A DNA stretch of 40,464 bases from VXMO01 sp034422835 (GTDB lineage: Bacteria; Chloroflexota; Dehalococcoidia; UBA6926): contig DAOUJJ010000022.1 of assembly GCA_034422835.1 (NCBI GenBank), positions 1-40,464 of the forward strand, written 5' to 3'. Shown piece after piece: positions 14,831-21,972 of the stretch. The notes beneath the pieces are model-generated. The model was not told the DNA's origin and did no database searches. It saw only the letters and a list, made by a program, of their open reading frames with translations. A program made the translations under genes and the position numbers. Position 1 is the first letter of the stretch; the number at the start of each line of letters is the position of its first letter.

Positions 14831-15727
14831 TCACTGAATGGCGGTTAGGACTGTCGTGATCAGCAGAGCCGTAAACATTCCGCACAGCAGACTGTACGAT
14901 GCCGTCTTGAATCGGCGGCGCTGAACTGCCGGGCTCAGGGACGCTCGCTCCAGCTGCATCGTTCCCCAGACGTTGTACAGCGCGAAACTGCCCGCCATCA
15001 CCCAGTACACGATACTTTGCTCCGCCACGAATCCCATCGCCGCCACCAAAACAACCAGCAGCATTGCCAGCGAGAGGAATAATGGCCGGGCGCTTTGCCA
15101 CGCTGACCGAAGCGGAAAGATTCCCACTCCGGCCTGCAGATAATCGGCGCGATAGAAAAGCATGATCGCCCACACGTGATGGATGACCCACACGCCGACA
15201 AACACGCACAACAGGCCGATCACCGGCCCAAACGAGGGATCCATCGCCAGCCACCCCGCAGCAACCGGAGACGCGCTTGACACACCACCAAGGAAATGTG
15301 TCGCCTCCGTCTTGCGGAACGACACGGCCGCAAGTGTTCCCGTCGCCCCTGCCAGTGCGGCTAGCGGATGTACGAGGAACGCAAGCGCGACGCCTGCCAA
15401 CACCCAACTCGCCGACCAGTACAGGCCGCGCTCCGCCGGAACGATGCGGCCGCTTGGAATGCTCCGCCCTCGTGTCCGGTTCATACGCGCGTCAAGCGCT
15501 CTATCCAGATAGTTCGTCAGCCCGTTCGAGCCGCCGCTGCCAAGGAATACAGCCAATGTGATGAGGGCCACTCTGCCCGATTGAGCCGGGTCGGCCCCGG
15601 AAGCGACAACGGCAGCAGCCGCGCCCAGGAACGTCAGGAGAATCGTCACGCGCGGCTTGAGCAGCTCCCAATACGCGAGCCCGCTTGCGCGAAGCACCGA
15701 ACCTGAGACCGACTGATTGATCAGCAT
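14831..15727 (-). CDS. ctaB: Protoheme IX farnesyltransferase (heme O synthase)
   Basis: CtaB/CyoE attaches farnesyl to heme b to give heme O, needed by heme-copper oxidases. The 298-residue UbiA-fold membrane protein has the prenyl-diphosphate motif NYLDRALDARMNRTRGR in the second helix region. In the fifth it has the CtaB-specific segment HHVWAIMLFYRADYLQAGVG. About nine hydrophobic helices span the rest. ATG 15727 is preferred to the adjacent TTG at 15730. A TAGGAT hexamer ends 6 nt upstream, and AGGATGAG could instead serve as a ribosome site, so a leaderless start is possible but not certain. The cupredoxin gene starts divergently 128 nt away. Confidence 0.92.
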   Translation of the reverse strand: MLINQSVSGSVLRASGLAYWELLKPRVTILLTFLGAAAAVVASGADPAQSGRVALITLAVFLGSGGSNGLTNYLDRALDARMNRTRGRSIPSGRIVPAERGLYWSASWVLAGVALAFLVHPLAALAGATGTLAAVSFRKTEATHFLGGVSSASPVAAGWLAMDPSFGPVIGLLCVFVGVWVIHHVWAIMLFYRADYLQAGVGIFPLRSAWQSARPLFLSLAMLLVVLVAAMGFVAEQSIVYWVMAGSFALYNVWGTMQLERASLSPAVQRRRFKTASYSLLCGMFTALLITTVLTAIQ

Positions 15728-15733
15728 CAACTC

Positions 15734-15739
15734 ATCCTA
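15734..15739 (-). promoter_or_regulatory. Candidate -10 hexamer close to the ctaB start
   Basis: The minus strand reads TAGGAT, six bases, then the ctaB ATG. It shares the tight hexamer-to-start spacing of three other minus-strand genes in the window. Part of it overlaps a possible Shine-Dalgarno sequence (AGGATGAG), so the two readings compete. Confidence 0.3.
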
Positions 15740-15855
15740 CGCCATGCCCGCCCCGCAATAAAGCAACCCAATCGCGTTCCACTACGCGTCTTTTCTATTG
15801 ATATGTGATACATTTAACGAGTCTGGACACGTACAAAAGGGGGATTTCCTAAGAC

Positions 15856-16353
15856 ATGCGCAGGTCTCTTGTTTTTCTTGTTGGACTTGTATTCATCGTC
15901 GGCTCGCTTGGAGTGATTGCCTGTGGCGGCGGCGGGAATGGCGATGACGGGGGCGGATCGAGCGGCAGCGGCAACACGGTCGCGATTTCAATGGACGATC
16001 AGGGCGGCACGTACACCATGGTAACCAGCCCCGGTTCTGTCGCCGCCGGGTCGGTGACGTTTGACATTGAAAACGTTGGGCTGATTGCGCATGAGTTCAA
16101 GGTAGTCAAACTCAATGACGCCGGAATGGCAGCAGACCTCACTGACCTGCCGACAGAGGCCGGTCTGATCTCTGAGACCGGCAACATGGTCGACGGTGTC
16201 GGCACGATTCTCGGCAGCCTGCTTGAGGCTGACCTCCCCGCAGACAGCGACGATGAACTCACTCTCAATCTCGAAGCCGGTGAGTACATGCTGCTCTGCA
16301 ACGTAGCCACCCACTACCAGCTCGGTATGTGGAGCGAGTTCACAGTCACATAG
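15856..16353 (+). CDS. Cupredoxin (plastocyanin-like) lipoprotein
   Basis: This is a predicted membrane-anchored electron carrier outside the cytoplasmic membrane. The 165-residue precursor has a hydrophobic signal (residues 5-19) ending in the lipobox GVIAC, so Cys23 would be lipidated. A Gly/Ser/Asp linker (24-40) precedes the beta-sandwich. Type 1 copper ligands are all in place: His79 in IAHEF, then Cys148, His153 and Met158 in CNVATHYQLGM. It is followed by a perfect-stem terminator and stands divergent from ctaB, which fits a respiratory role such as donating electrons to a heme-copper oxidase. The partner is not in this window. Confidence 0.92.
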   Translation: MRRSLVFLVGLVFIVGSLGVIACGGGGNGDDGGGSSGSGNTVAISMDDQGGTYTMVTSPGSVAAGSVTFDIENVGLIAHEFKVVKLNDAGMAADLTDLPTEAGLISETGNMVDGVGTILGSLLEADLPADSDDELTLNLEAGEYMLLCNVATHYQLGMWSEFTVT

Positions 16354-16375
16354 ACCCACATTCTCCAGGGATGTA

Positions 16376-16417
16376 AAAGTTCCTGCGGCGCTGAGCGCCG
16401 CGGGAACTTTGCTTTTT
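16376..16417 (+). terminator. Intrinsic terminator after the cupredoxin gene
   Basis: A 16-bp stem with one G-U wobble pairs 16376-16391 with 16395-16410 around a TGA loop. It is followed by GC and five T. It lies 22 nt after the cupredoxin stop and just before the convergent lipoprotein gene ends. Confidence 0.92.
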
Positions 16418-16430
16418 GATGCGGGATAGC

Positions 16431-17666
16431 CTACCCCTGCCCCGCCAGGCGTTCCAGATCCGACGGGCTCCTGATCTCCCGCACCGCTCGCAGAAACTCG
16501 GCCACGGACCCCGTTCGGTTTCTCACCTCAATCAACTGACCGTAGATAGGGCTCACCGATCCTCCCGCAGGAGAGTCCGCATAGCTCCCGTGGAACGCAA
16601 AATAGGCTTGGTTGATCTTCCGGATCGCGTAGCCATGCGTCTCGTTGAGATGGACGCGCCGTGCCTCCATGTAGGCTTCCGCCTCATCGATCAGCCCCTC
16701 CGCAAGCAGCCGCTCCGCCTCAATCCGCGTCTCTCTCATGTACGCCCCGAAGTCGAACACGCCGGGATCGCGATGGGCCTCCGTGGGCGGCTCTGGCACG
16801 CGGAACACAGGCGGCGGCTGATCCAATGCCATCGCCGCCGTCTCCGCCGCCACCATGTTCGCCACCGTCTCGTTGATCGTCGTCATGTCGCCACTCGCTG
16901 CATACCGCTGCCCCAGTGGGTGGAAGAAAAGGTAGTGGTGGACCCACTCATGGAGGATCGTCCTTACGGTGAAGTCACGCGTGGACGTCGACTTGACCAG
17001 CGCCGGATACGTTCCCATTCCACCGATGTTGACCACAAGCGCCGAGAGTCCTCTATCCGTCAGCGCCTTTTCCAAACGGAGTATCTCTTCTGTCGAAATC
17101 TCAGGCCGCAGCGGCAGCGACTCCGCCAATGCGATTCGATCGCGTGGCGACACGACTAACGCCCGTGGCAGGTCTTCCATCACAAACGAGACCGGCGGGA
17201 AGACGATATCACCCAACACGGGCGGGTCCGATACGAGCCCTGCCTCTCGCATCGTATTCATCATCAATCCGCGCAGCGCCAGTGTCGCCCGCGCTCGAAT
17301 CTCGGCCAGTTCCTGCTCGATAGCCGTCTCTTCTTTCAACGCCCCAAGCAATTCAGGATCATCAGCAGGCCGGTTTGCCAGCAGCCAATTTGCCCTGCCT
17401 GCGGCCTCACGGAGCCGCGCGGTTGTCTCGAAGTATTCATCGATGGCGTCGGGATTTTCAGGGGGAGTATTGAGCGCGGCGACGATGTCCGAGGCGTGGC
17501 GAAGCTCCCACACCGCGATGTTGAAGCTGTCATGCGCGGCGGACGCCCGAACACCGGCAACGATATCCCCGGCGGGTGCAACGCACCCTGGCAATGCCAT
17601 CAACGCCCCGAGAACCGCCGTAGCGAGAATTGCTATTCGGAGGGGCAACGCGCGAACGAAACCCAT
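16431..17666 (-). CDS. Lipoprotein with HExxH metalloprotease-like motif
   Basis: I do not recognise a named family. With the ATG at 17666 the protein has 411 residues. A signal peptide ends in the lipobox ALPGC (Cys28 lipidated). A largely helical acidic region (50-140) leads to HEWVHH (His239, Glu240, His243), followed 26 residues after Glu240 by Glu266 in NETVAN. That spacing is what a gluzincin-type zinc peptidase needs, so an extracytoplasmic metalloprotease is a fair inference. It vaguely resembles predicted aminopeptidases. An upstream ATG at 17690 adds 8 residues. A TATACT hexamer ends 6 nt before 17666 and there is no ribosome site, which suggests a leaderless mRNA. Confidence 0.8.
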   Translation of the reverse strand: MGFVRALPLRIAILATAVLGALMALPGCVAPAGDIVAGVRASAAHDSFNIAVWELRHASDIVAALNTPPENPDAIDEYFETTARLREAAGRANWLLANRPADDPELLGALKEETAIEQELAEIRARATLALRGLMMNTMREAGLVSDPPVLGDIVFPPVSFVMEDLPRALVVSPRDRIALAESLPLRPEISTEEILRLEKALTDRGLSALVVNIGGMGTYPALVKSTSTRDFTVRTILHEWVHHYLFFHPLGQRYAASGDMTTINETVANMVAAETAAMALDQPPPVFRVPEPPTEAHRDPGVFDFGAYMRETRIEAERLLAEGLIDEAEAYMEARRVHLNETHGYAIRKINQAYFAFHGSYADSPAGGSVSPIYGQLIEVRNRTGSVAEFLRAVREIRSPSDLERLAGQG

Positions 17667-17672
17667 GCGGCC

Positions 17673-17678
17673 AGTATA
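17673..17678 (-). promoter_or_regulatory. Candidate -10 hexamer for a leaderless mRNA
   Basis: The minus strand reads TATACT, then GGCCGC, then the ATG at 17666. Transcription from this hexamer would begin at or within a base or two of the start codon. If it is used, the longer reading from 17690 is excluded. Confidence 0.5.
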
Positions 17679-17773
17679 GGCGCGGCGCATTGAGACGCCG
17701 CGCGCCCTGCCGTAGAATGGTGCGGTAAATCACCCGGCGCCCGGAGGGCGAACCGGTAAGTGGGGGGACAGGA

Positions 17774-19828
17774 ATGCAGAATTACTCGACATCCGACATT
17801 CGGAACATCGTGCTCTTGGGACACAACGGGGACGGCAAGACCACGCTCGCAGAGCGCCTGCTGTTTCGGTCGGGCGCGCTGAGCCGAATGGGGAAGATCG
17901 AGGACGGCACCACAGCCTCCGACTTTGAACCCGAAGAGGAGCGCCGAGGCGGTTCCGTCAACCTCTCCGTCCTCCCTGTCGAATGGACAGGGAAGAAGCT
18001 CAACATCCTCGACACACCGGGCTATATGGACTTCCTGGGTGAGATGCTCAGCGGACTGCTCGTCGCTGATTCCGCCCTTATCGCCGTGGATGCCTCCACC
18101 GGTCCGCAAGTCGGCACAGACGCGGCGTGGAGGAGAGCAGCAGGGCGCGGGCTCGCCCGCCTGCTTGTTCTCGCGAAGATGGATCGAGAAAACGCCGACT
18201 ACGACGCCATGCTTTCGATGGTTCGCAGTCGTTACGGCAATGGCTGCGCCCCCGTCATCGTTCCAATCGGCGCGGGCGATTCTTTCCGCGGCACCGTTGA
18301 TGTTCTGCACAGGAAAGCGTACCTCGAGGACGGCACGGAATCAGACGTGACTGATGACATGGGCGTGGACGTCGACTCGTACCGCGAGCACGTCATCGAG
18401 GCCGCCGCAGAGGCGGATGATGATCTCGCTACCAAGTACCTGGAGGGCGAGGATATCTCGGATGAGGAGTTGCTTGCCGCTCTGCGGGCGGGTGTCACGT
18501 CGGGCGATGTCTTTCCCGTGCTCGCCGCATCAGCTCAGGCGGGCGCCGGCACGGATGCCGTCCTGAACCTCTTGGCAAACCTTACGCCAAGCCCCGCGGA
18601 CGTGGACGCCCCCTCCGCCCAGACTGCCTCCGGCGAAGAGGCGACAATCACCCCGGACTCGGACGGCGCGCTCGCCGCCCTCATCTTCAAGACCACAGCG
18701 GACCCGTTCGTCGGCAAGCTGTCCTACTTCCGTGTGCAGTCGGGCGTGATGAACACAAACAGCCAGGCATGGAACACAGCGCAGAACCAGCAGGAGCGCG
18801 TCGCGCAGATCATCGTCCCCATCGGCAAGGAACATGCCAACGTGGACAGCCTCGCGCCGGGAGACATCGGCGCGGTGGCCAAGCTCAACGTCTCGCGCAC
18901 AGGAGACACTCTGTCGACACGTGAGGCAGGAATCGCTCTACCCGCCATCCAATTCCCTGAGCCGATCTTCAGCGTGGCCGTCGAGGCCAAGACCAAGGCC
19001 GACCAGGACAAGATGGGCCCGGCCCTCGCGCGGCTGCTTGAGGAGGACCCGAGCCTCACGATGACCCGTGAGAGTGACACGCATGAGATCATCGTTTCCG
19101 GCCTCGGCGATTCCCACATCGACGTTGCCGTTCACAAGATGGCGCGCAAGTTTGGCGTAGAGGTGGAGACCGGCACGCCCAAGGTGCCCTACCGCGAGAC
19201 GATTCGCATCTCAACCCGCGCAGAGTACAAGCACAAGAAGCAGACCGGCGGTCACGGCCAGTACGGCCATGTTGTCCTGCAACTGGAGCCGTTGAGCCGT
19301 GGCGAGGGGTTTGAGTTCGGCGAAAAGGTCGTCGGCGGCGCAGTACCCAAGAACTTCATTCCGGCTGTGGAGAAAGGCATCCGCGACACGCTGCCGGAGG
19401 GCGCGGTGGCTCATTTCCCAATCGTGGACGTCCGCGCCGTGCTGGTTGACGGCAGTTTCCACGCCGTCGACTCCTCGGAAATGGCGTTCAAGATTGCCGC
19501 ATCCACCGCCCTGAAACAGGGCATCCAACAGGCGCAGCCCGTTCTCCTTGAGCCGGTCATGACGCTCGAAGTGGTCACCCCCGACGACTTCACCGGCGAC
19601 GTGATCGGCAACCTCAACTCCAAGCGCGCCCACGTGCAGGGAATGACGACGGAGAATGAAGTGACGACGGTGCAGGCCGAGGCCCCGATGGCTGAGGTGC
19701 TGCGTTACTCGACCGAGCTCCGCTCGATGACACAGGGCCGCGCCTCATACACCATGCGCTTCTCTCACTATGAGGAGGTGCCGCAGCACCTGGCTCAGAA
19801 GATCATCGACGGCAGCGCGGAGTCCTAG
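17774..19828 (+). CDS. EF-G-like translational GTPase (FusA2/EF-G-2 type)
   Basis: The 684-residue protein has the full EF-G architecture: GTPase domain, domain II, and domains III-V with PYRETIR, KKQTGGHGQYGHV and the C-terminal MRFSHYEEVP. It is not a standard EF-G. The P-loop is GHNGDGKTT (16-24) where EF-G has AHIDAGKTT. The G3 motif is DTPGYMDF with Tyr84 instead of the catalytic His. The G4 motif is AKMD (134-137) instead of NKMD, so the guanine-contacting Asn is missing. Tyr at G3 is, as I recall, usual for the EF-G-2 subgroup, whose role is unclear; the G4 change looks rarer. GGGGGGAC precedes the ATG and a perfect terminator follows. Confidence 0.9.
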   Translation: MQNYSTSDIRNIVLLGHNGDGKTTLAERLLFRSGALSRMGKIEDGTTASDFEPEEERRGGSVNLSVLPVEWTGKKLNILDTPGYMDFLGEMLSGLLVADSALIAVDASTGPQVGTDAAWRRAAGRGLARLLVLAKMDRENADYDAMLSMVRSRYGNGCAPVIVPIGAGDSFRGTVDVLHRKAYLEDGTESDVTDDMGVDVDSYREHVIEAAAEADDDLATKYLEGEDISDEELLAALRAGVTSGDVFPVLAASAQAGAGTDAVLNLLANLTPSPADVDAPSAQTASGEEATITPDSDGALAALIFKTTADPFVGKLSYFRVQSGVMNTNSQAWNTAQNQQERVAQIIVPIGKEHANVDSLAPGDIGAVAKLNVSRTGDTLSTREAGIALPAIQFPEPIFSVAVEAKTKADQDKMGPALARLLEEDPSLTMTRESDTHEIIVSGLGDSHIDVAVHKMARKFGVEVETGTPKVPYRETIRISTRAEYKHKKQTGGHGQYGHVVLQLEPLSRGEGFEFGEKVVGGAVPKNFIPAVEKGIRDTLPEGAVAHFPIVDVRAVLVDGSFHAVDSSEMAFKIAASTALKQGIQQAQPVLLEPVMTLEVVTPDDFTGDVIGNLNSKRAHVQGMTTENEVTTVQAEAPMAEVLRYSTELRSMTQGRASYTMRFSHYEEVPQHLAQKIIDGSAES

Positions 19829-19851
19829 CGACATTCTGCTTCCAAAACGAG

Positions 19852-19884
19852 ATCGGGGCGGCTCATGAGCCGCCCCGATTTTTT
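19852..19884 (+). terminator. Intrinsic terminator after the EF-G-like gene
   Basis: A perfect 28-nt palindrome (ATCGGGGCGGCTCA and its complement, 19852-19879) is followed by T (19879-19884, six in a row). It lies between the EF-G-like stop and the convergent etfA stop. Confidence 0.93.
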
Positions 19885-19911
19885 GTGTCGTTGCGAAACT
19901 GATTGAGCCGT

Positions 19912-20910
19912 TCAGCCCTGCATCAACTTCCCAACCTCTTCAATGAGCGCCGGCAGAACCTGCTTGTAGTCGCCGACCACGCCGAAGCGCGATTCACTGA
20001 AGATGTTGGCCTCAGGATCACGGTTGATTGCCACGATGTTCTTGGAACCGGAGCAGCCCGCCATGTGCTGGCTGGCGCCGGAAAGCGCAATCGCGAAGTA
20101 AACGTCCGGAGAGACGACACGCCCCGTGATGCCGATCATCAGATCCTGATCGCAGAAACCGGAGTCCGTCGCGGCGCGTGTCGCGCCAACCGCGGACTGC
20201 GGCAACAGCGTCTGGAGCTTATAAAGCTCGTTGAAGCCCGCCTCGTCGCCCATGCCGCGTCCGCCGGTAACGACGATCGTTGCATCCTCCATGCGGATGC
20301 CCTCAACCTGCGCGTCCTCATGCTTGACGAAGCGTGAGCGGACGGATGAGGCGTCCAGCCCAACGTCAACGTTGACCACGTTGCCGGATCGGCCGCTCTG
20401 CGGCTCCGCGCCGTCATACGCCTTCATGTGAACCGTCGCGATGGCTGGCATCTTGGGGAACGAGACAACCTGCCTGAACAGTCCGCCCGCCACAGACCGC
20501 GCCGCCTGCAACTGCCCGTCCGCGATGCTCAGTCCGGATGTGTCAGAGGCGATACCCGTCTGCAGGCGCACCGCAAGGTATGGCCCAAGATCGCGCCCGT
20601 TGGGCGTGTGGCCAATCAGGATGATGCGCGGGTTCGCCTGCTGGGCGATGGCAATAACCGCCGGAGTATATGTCTCGTTCAAGTAGCTGCTGAACTGGTC
20701 ACCGTCCACCAGGTACACGGTGTCCGCGCCCAGATTGATGATGTCTTGCGCGCGATCTCCAACGCCGCTGCCGATCAGCGCAGCCGAAATCGTCTCGCCC
20801 AGGTCTGCTGACAGTCCCTGCGCCGCCGACATCAACTCGTTCGTAATCGAGCCCAAAGAACCGTCCGCGCCCGTCTCGGCAACAATCAGAATGCCGTTTT
20901 CACCGGCCAT
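19912..20910 (-). CDS. etfA: Electron transfer flavoprotein alpha subunit EtfA
   Basis: EtfA holds the FAD of the heterodimeric ETF that collects electrons from acyl-CoA dehydrogenases. The 332-residue protein has the variable N-terminal domain (ILIVAETGADGSLGSIT). The conserved C-terminal FAD domain includes VVTGGRGMG, the VGATRAATDSGF block, ITGRVVSPDVYFAIALSGASQHMAGC, and INRDPEANIFSESRFGVVGD. A GGAG site precedes the ATG. It lies 60 nt downstream of etfB in the same direction; together they diverge from the EtfD-like gene. The usual Ile-Gln-His stretch is Ser-Gln-His, a small variation. Confidence 0.96.
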   Translation of the reverse strand: MAGENGILIVAETGADGSLGSITNELMSAAQGLSADLGETISAALIGSGVGDRAQDIINLGADTVYLVDGDQFSSYLNETYTPAVIAIAQQANPRIILIGHTPNGRDLGPYLAVRLQTGIASDTSGLSIADGQLQAARSVAGGLFRQVVSFPKMPAIATVHMKAYDGAEPQSGRSGNVVNVDVGLDASSVRSRFVKHEDAQVEGIRMEDATIVVTGGRGMGDEAGFNELYKLQTLLPQSAVGATRAATDSGFCDQDLMIGITGRVVSPDVYFAIALSGASQHMAGCSGSKNIVAINRDPEANIFSESRFGVVGDYKQVLPALIEEVGKLMQG

Positions 20911-20970
20911 TTCTTGTTCTCCTTCTTATTCTGTTTCCGTGATTCGGGATTGTCTTTGTCTGGAACCGGC

Positions 20971-21762
20971 CTAGATCAGGCGCTCCTCACGCAGGCGCAG
21001 CGCCAGCGCCTTGGCCGCCTCCGCTGGTGTCTCGCCCTCAATCATCTCGACGTTGGACGACTTCTCAGGCGCGAACAGGTCAACGACCTCCGTGAACGGA
21101 TCGGCCGCGTCCATCGCCTCAAGGTCTCCCTTGCCCCACACCGTTGGGTCCACGCGCCGCGCCGCCATGATGCCGCGCATCGTTGCGTATCGCGGCTGTC
21201 CAAGCTCGTTGGACACGGTCACCAGTGCGGGCAACTTCGCCGCAACTGTGTCGATACCGTCATCGACGATGCGGTCGATCTGCACTTCGTCTCCGGTCAC
21301 CTCAACGGCGATCGCATTCGTGAGAACGGGAATATCGAGGATGGCCGCCAGGGCCGTCGCCACAATTCCCTGGTCAAGGTCGGACGACTGCCTGCCTGAA
21401 ACAATGAGATCAAAATCGCCGGTCTTGCGAATCGCCGCAGCCAGCGCCGCAGCAACCGTTACCGGGTCGCCGTTCGGCAGATCAGGGTCCTGGACCAGGA
21501 AGAGGTCGTCAGCGCCCATCGCCAGCGGCCGCTTGATCACGTCCAGCACGTGGCTCTCTCCGAGGCTCACGACGCTGACCGTTGTATCGGCATCGGCGTC
21601 CTTGATGCGAAGCGCCGCTTCCGCGGCGTAGTTGTCATAGTCACTCACGGCTGCCGGGACGCTTGACGCCACGGCCACTCTCTTGGCTGCCCGATCCGCC
21701 GTGAACGAACTCTGCGGCGCCTCCGGATCAGGCACTTGTTTAACGGTAACGATGATGCGCAT
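20971..21762 (-). CDS. etfB: Electron transfer flavoprotein beta subunit EtfB
   Basis: EtfB is the AMP-binding partner of EtfA. The 263-residue protein begins MRIIVTVKQVPDPEAP, has the NYAAEAALRIKD segment and GADDLFLVQD. It also has the DLIVSGRQSSDLDQGIVATALAAIL block typical of the nucleotide-binding domain, then the LGQPRYATMRGIMAARR recognition-loop region, which contacts partner dehydrogenases. The ATG follows GGGGGT. It is transcribed from the best -35/-10 pair in the window, leaving a leader of roughly 50 nt. Confidence 0.96.
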   Translation of the reverse strand: MRIIVTVKQVPDPEAPQSSFTADRAAKRVAVASSVPAAVSDYDNYAAEAALRIKDADADTTVSVVSLGESHVLDVIKRPLAMGADDLFLVQDPDLPNGDPVTVAAALAAAIRKTGDFDLIVSGRQSSDLDQGIVATALAAILDIPVLTNAIAVEVTGDEVQIDRIVDDGIDTVAAKLPALVTVSNELGQPRYATMRGIMAARRVDPTVWGKGDLEAMDAADPFTEVVDLFAPEKSSNVEMIEGETPAEAAKALALRLREERLI

Positions 21763-21820
21763 TCATACCCCCAAAAACCCGTTTTACATGGGAACGCCCC
21801 CAGCATCTGGAGGCACTCAA

Positions 21821-21850
21821 TGTATAGCATTCTGCATTGATTAGTGTCAA
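21821..21850 (-). promoter_or_regulatory. Sigma-70-type promoter of etfBA
   Basis: The minus strand reads TTGACA (consensus -35, 21850-21845), 18 bases, then TATACA (21826-21821). TGC lies directly before the -10, which makes it extended. This is the strongest promoter match I find in the window. It lies about 60 nt upstream of the etfB ATG, back to back with the EtfD-like promoter. Confidence 0.75.
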
Positions 21851-21913
21851 ATTGCACAAACGTGGCGGGCATCCCGCAAACGACCCTCATCAGCCCTGAA
21901 TTTCCGTACCCCG

Positions 21914-21922
21914 TGCTATACT
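21914..21922 (+). promoter_or_regulatory. Extended -10 promoter element of the EtfD-like gene
   Basis: TGC-TATACT lies 51 nt before the GTG start at 21973, with no clear -35. It is one of several TGC-TATACT-type elements in this window, divergent from the etfB promoter. Confidence 0.55.
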
Positions 21923-21972
21923 GCCCCGAACGGCGGCAAGAACAGCCGAAACTGGGCGGGAGGGGCGGTATC

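Noticed and set aside
14802..15407. 201-residue frame overlapping ctaB on the same strand
   Set aside because: Frame-shifted shadow of ctaB; no hydrophobic helices or motifs.
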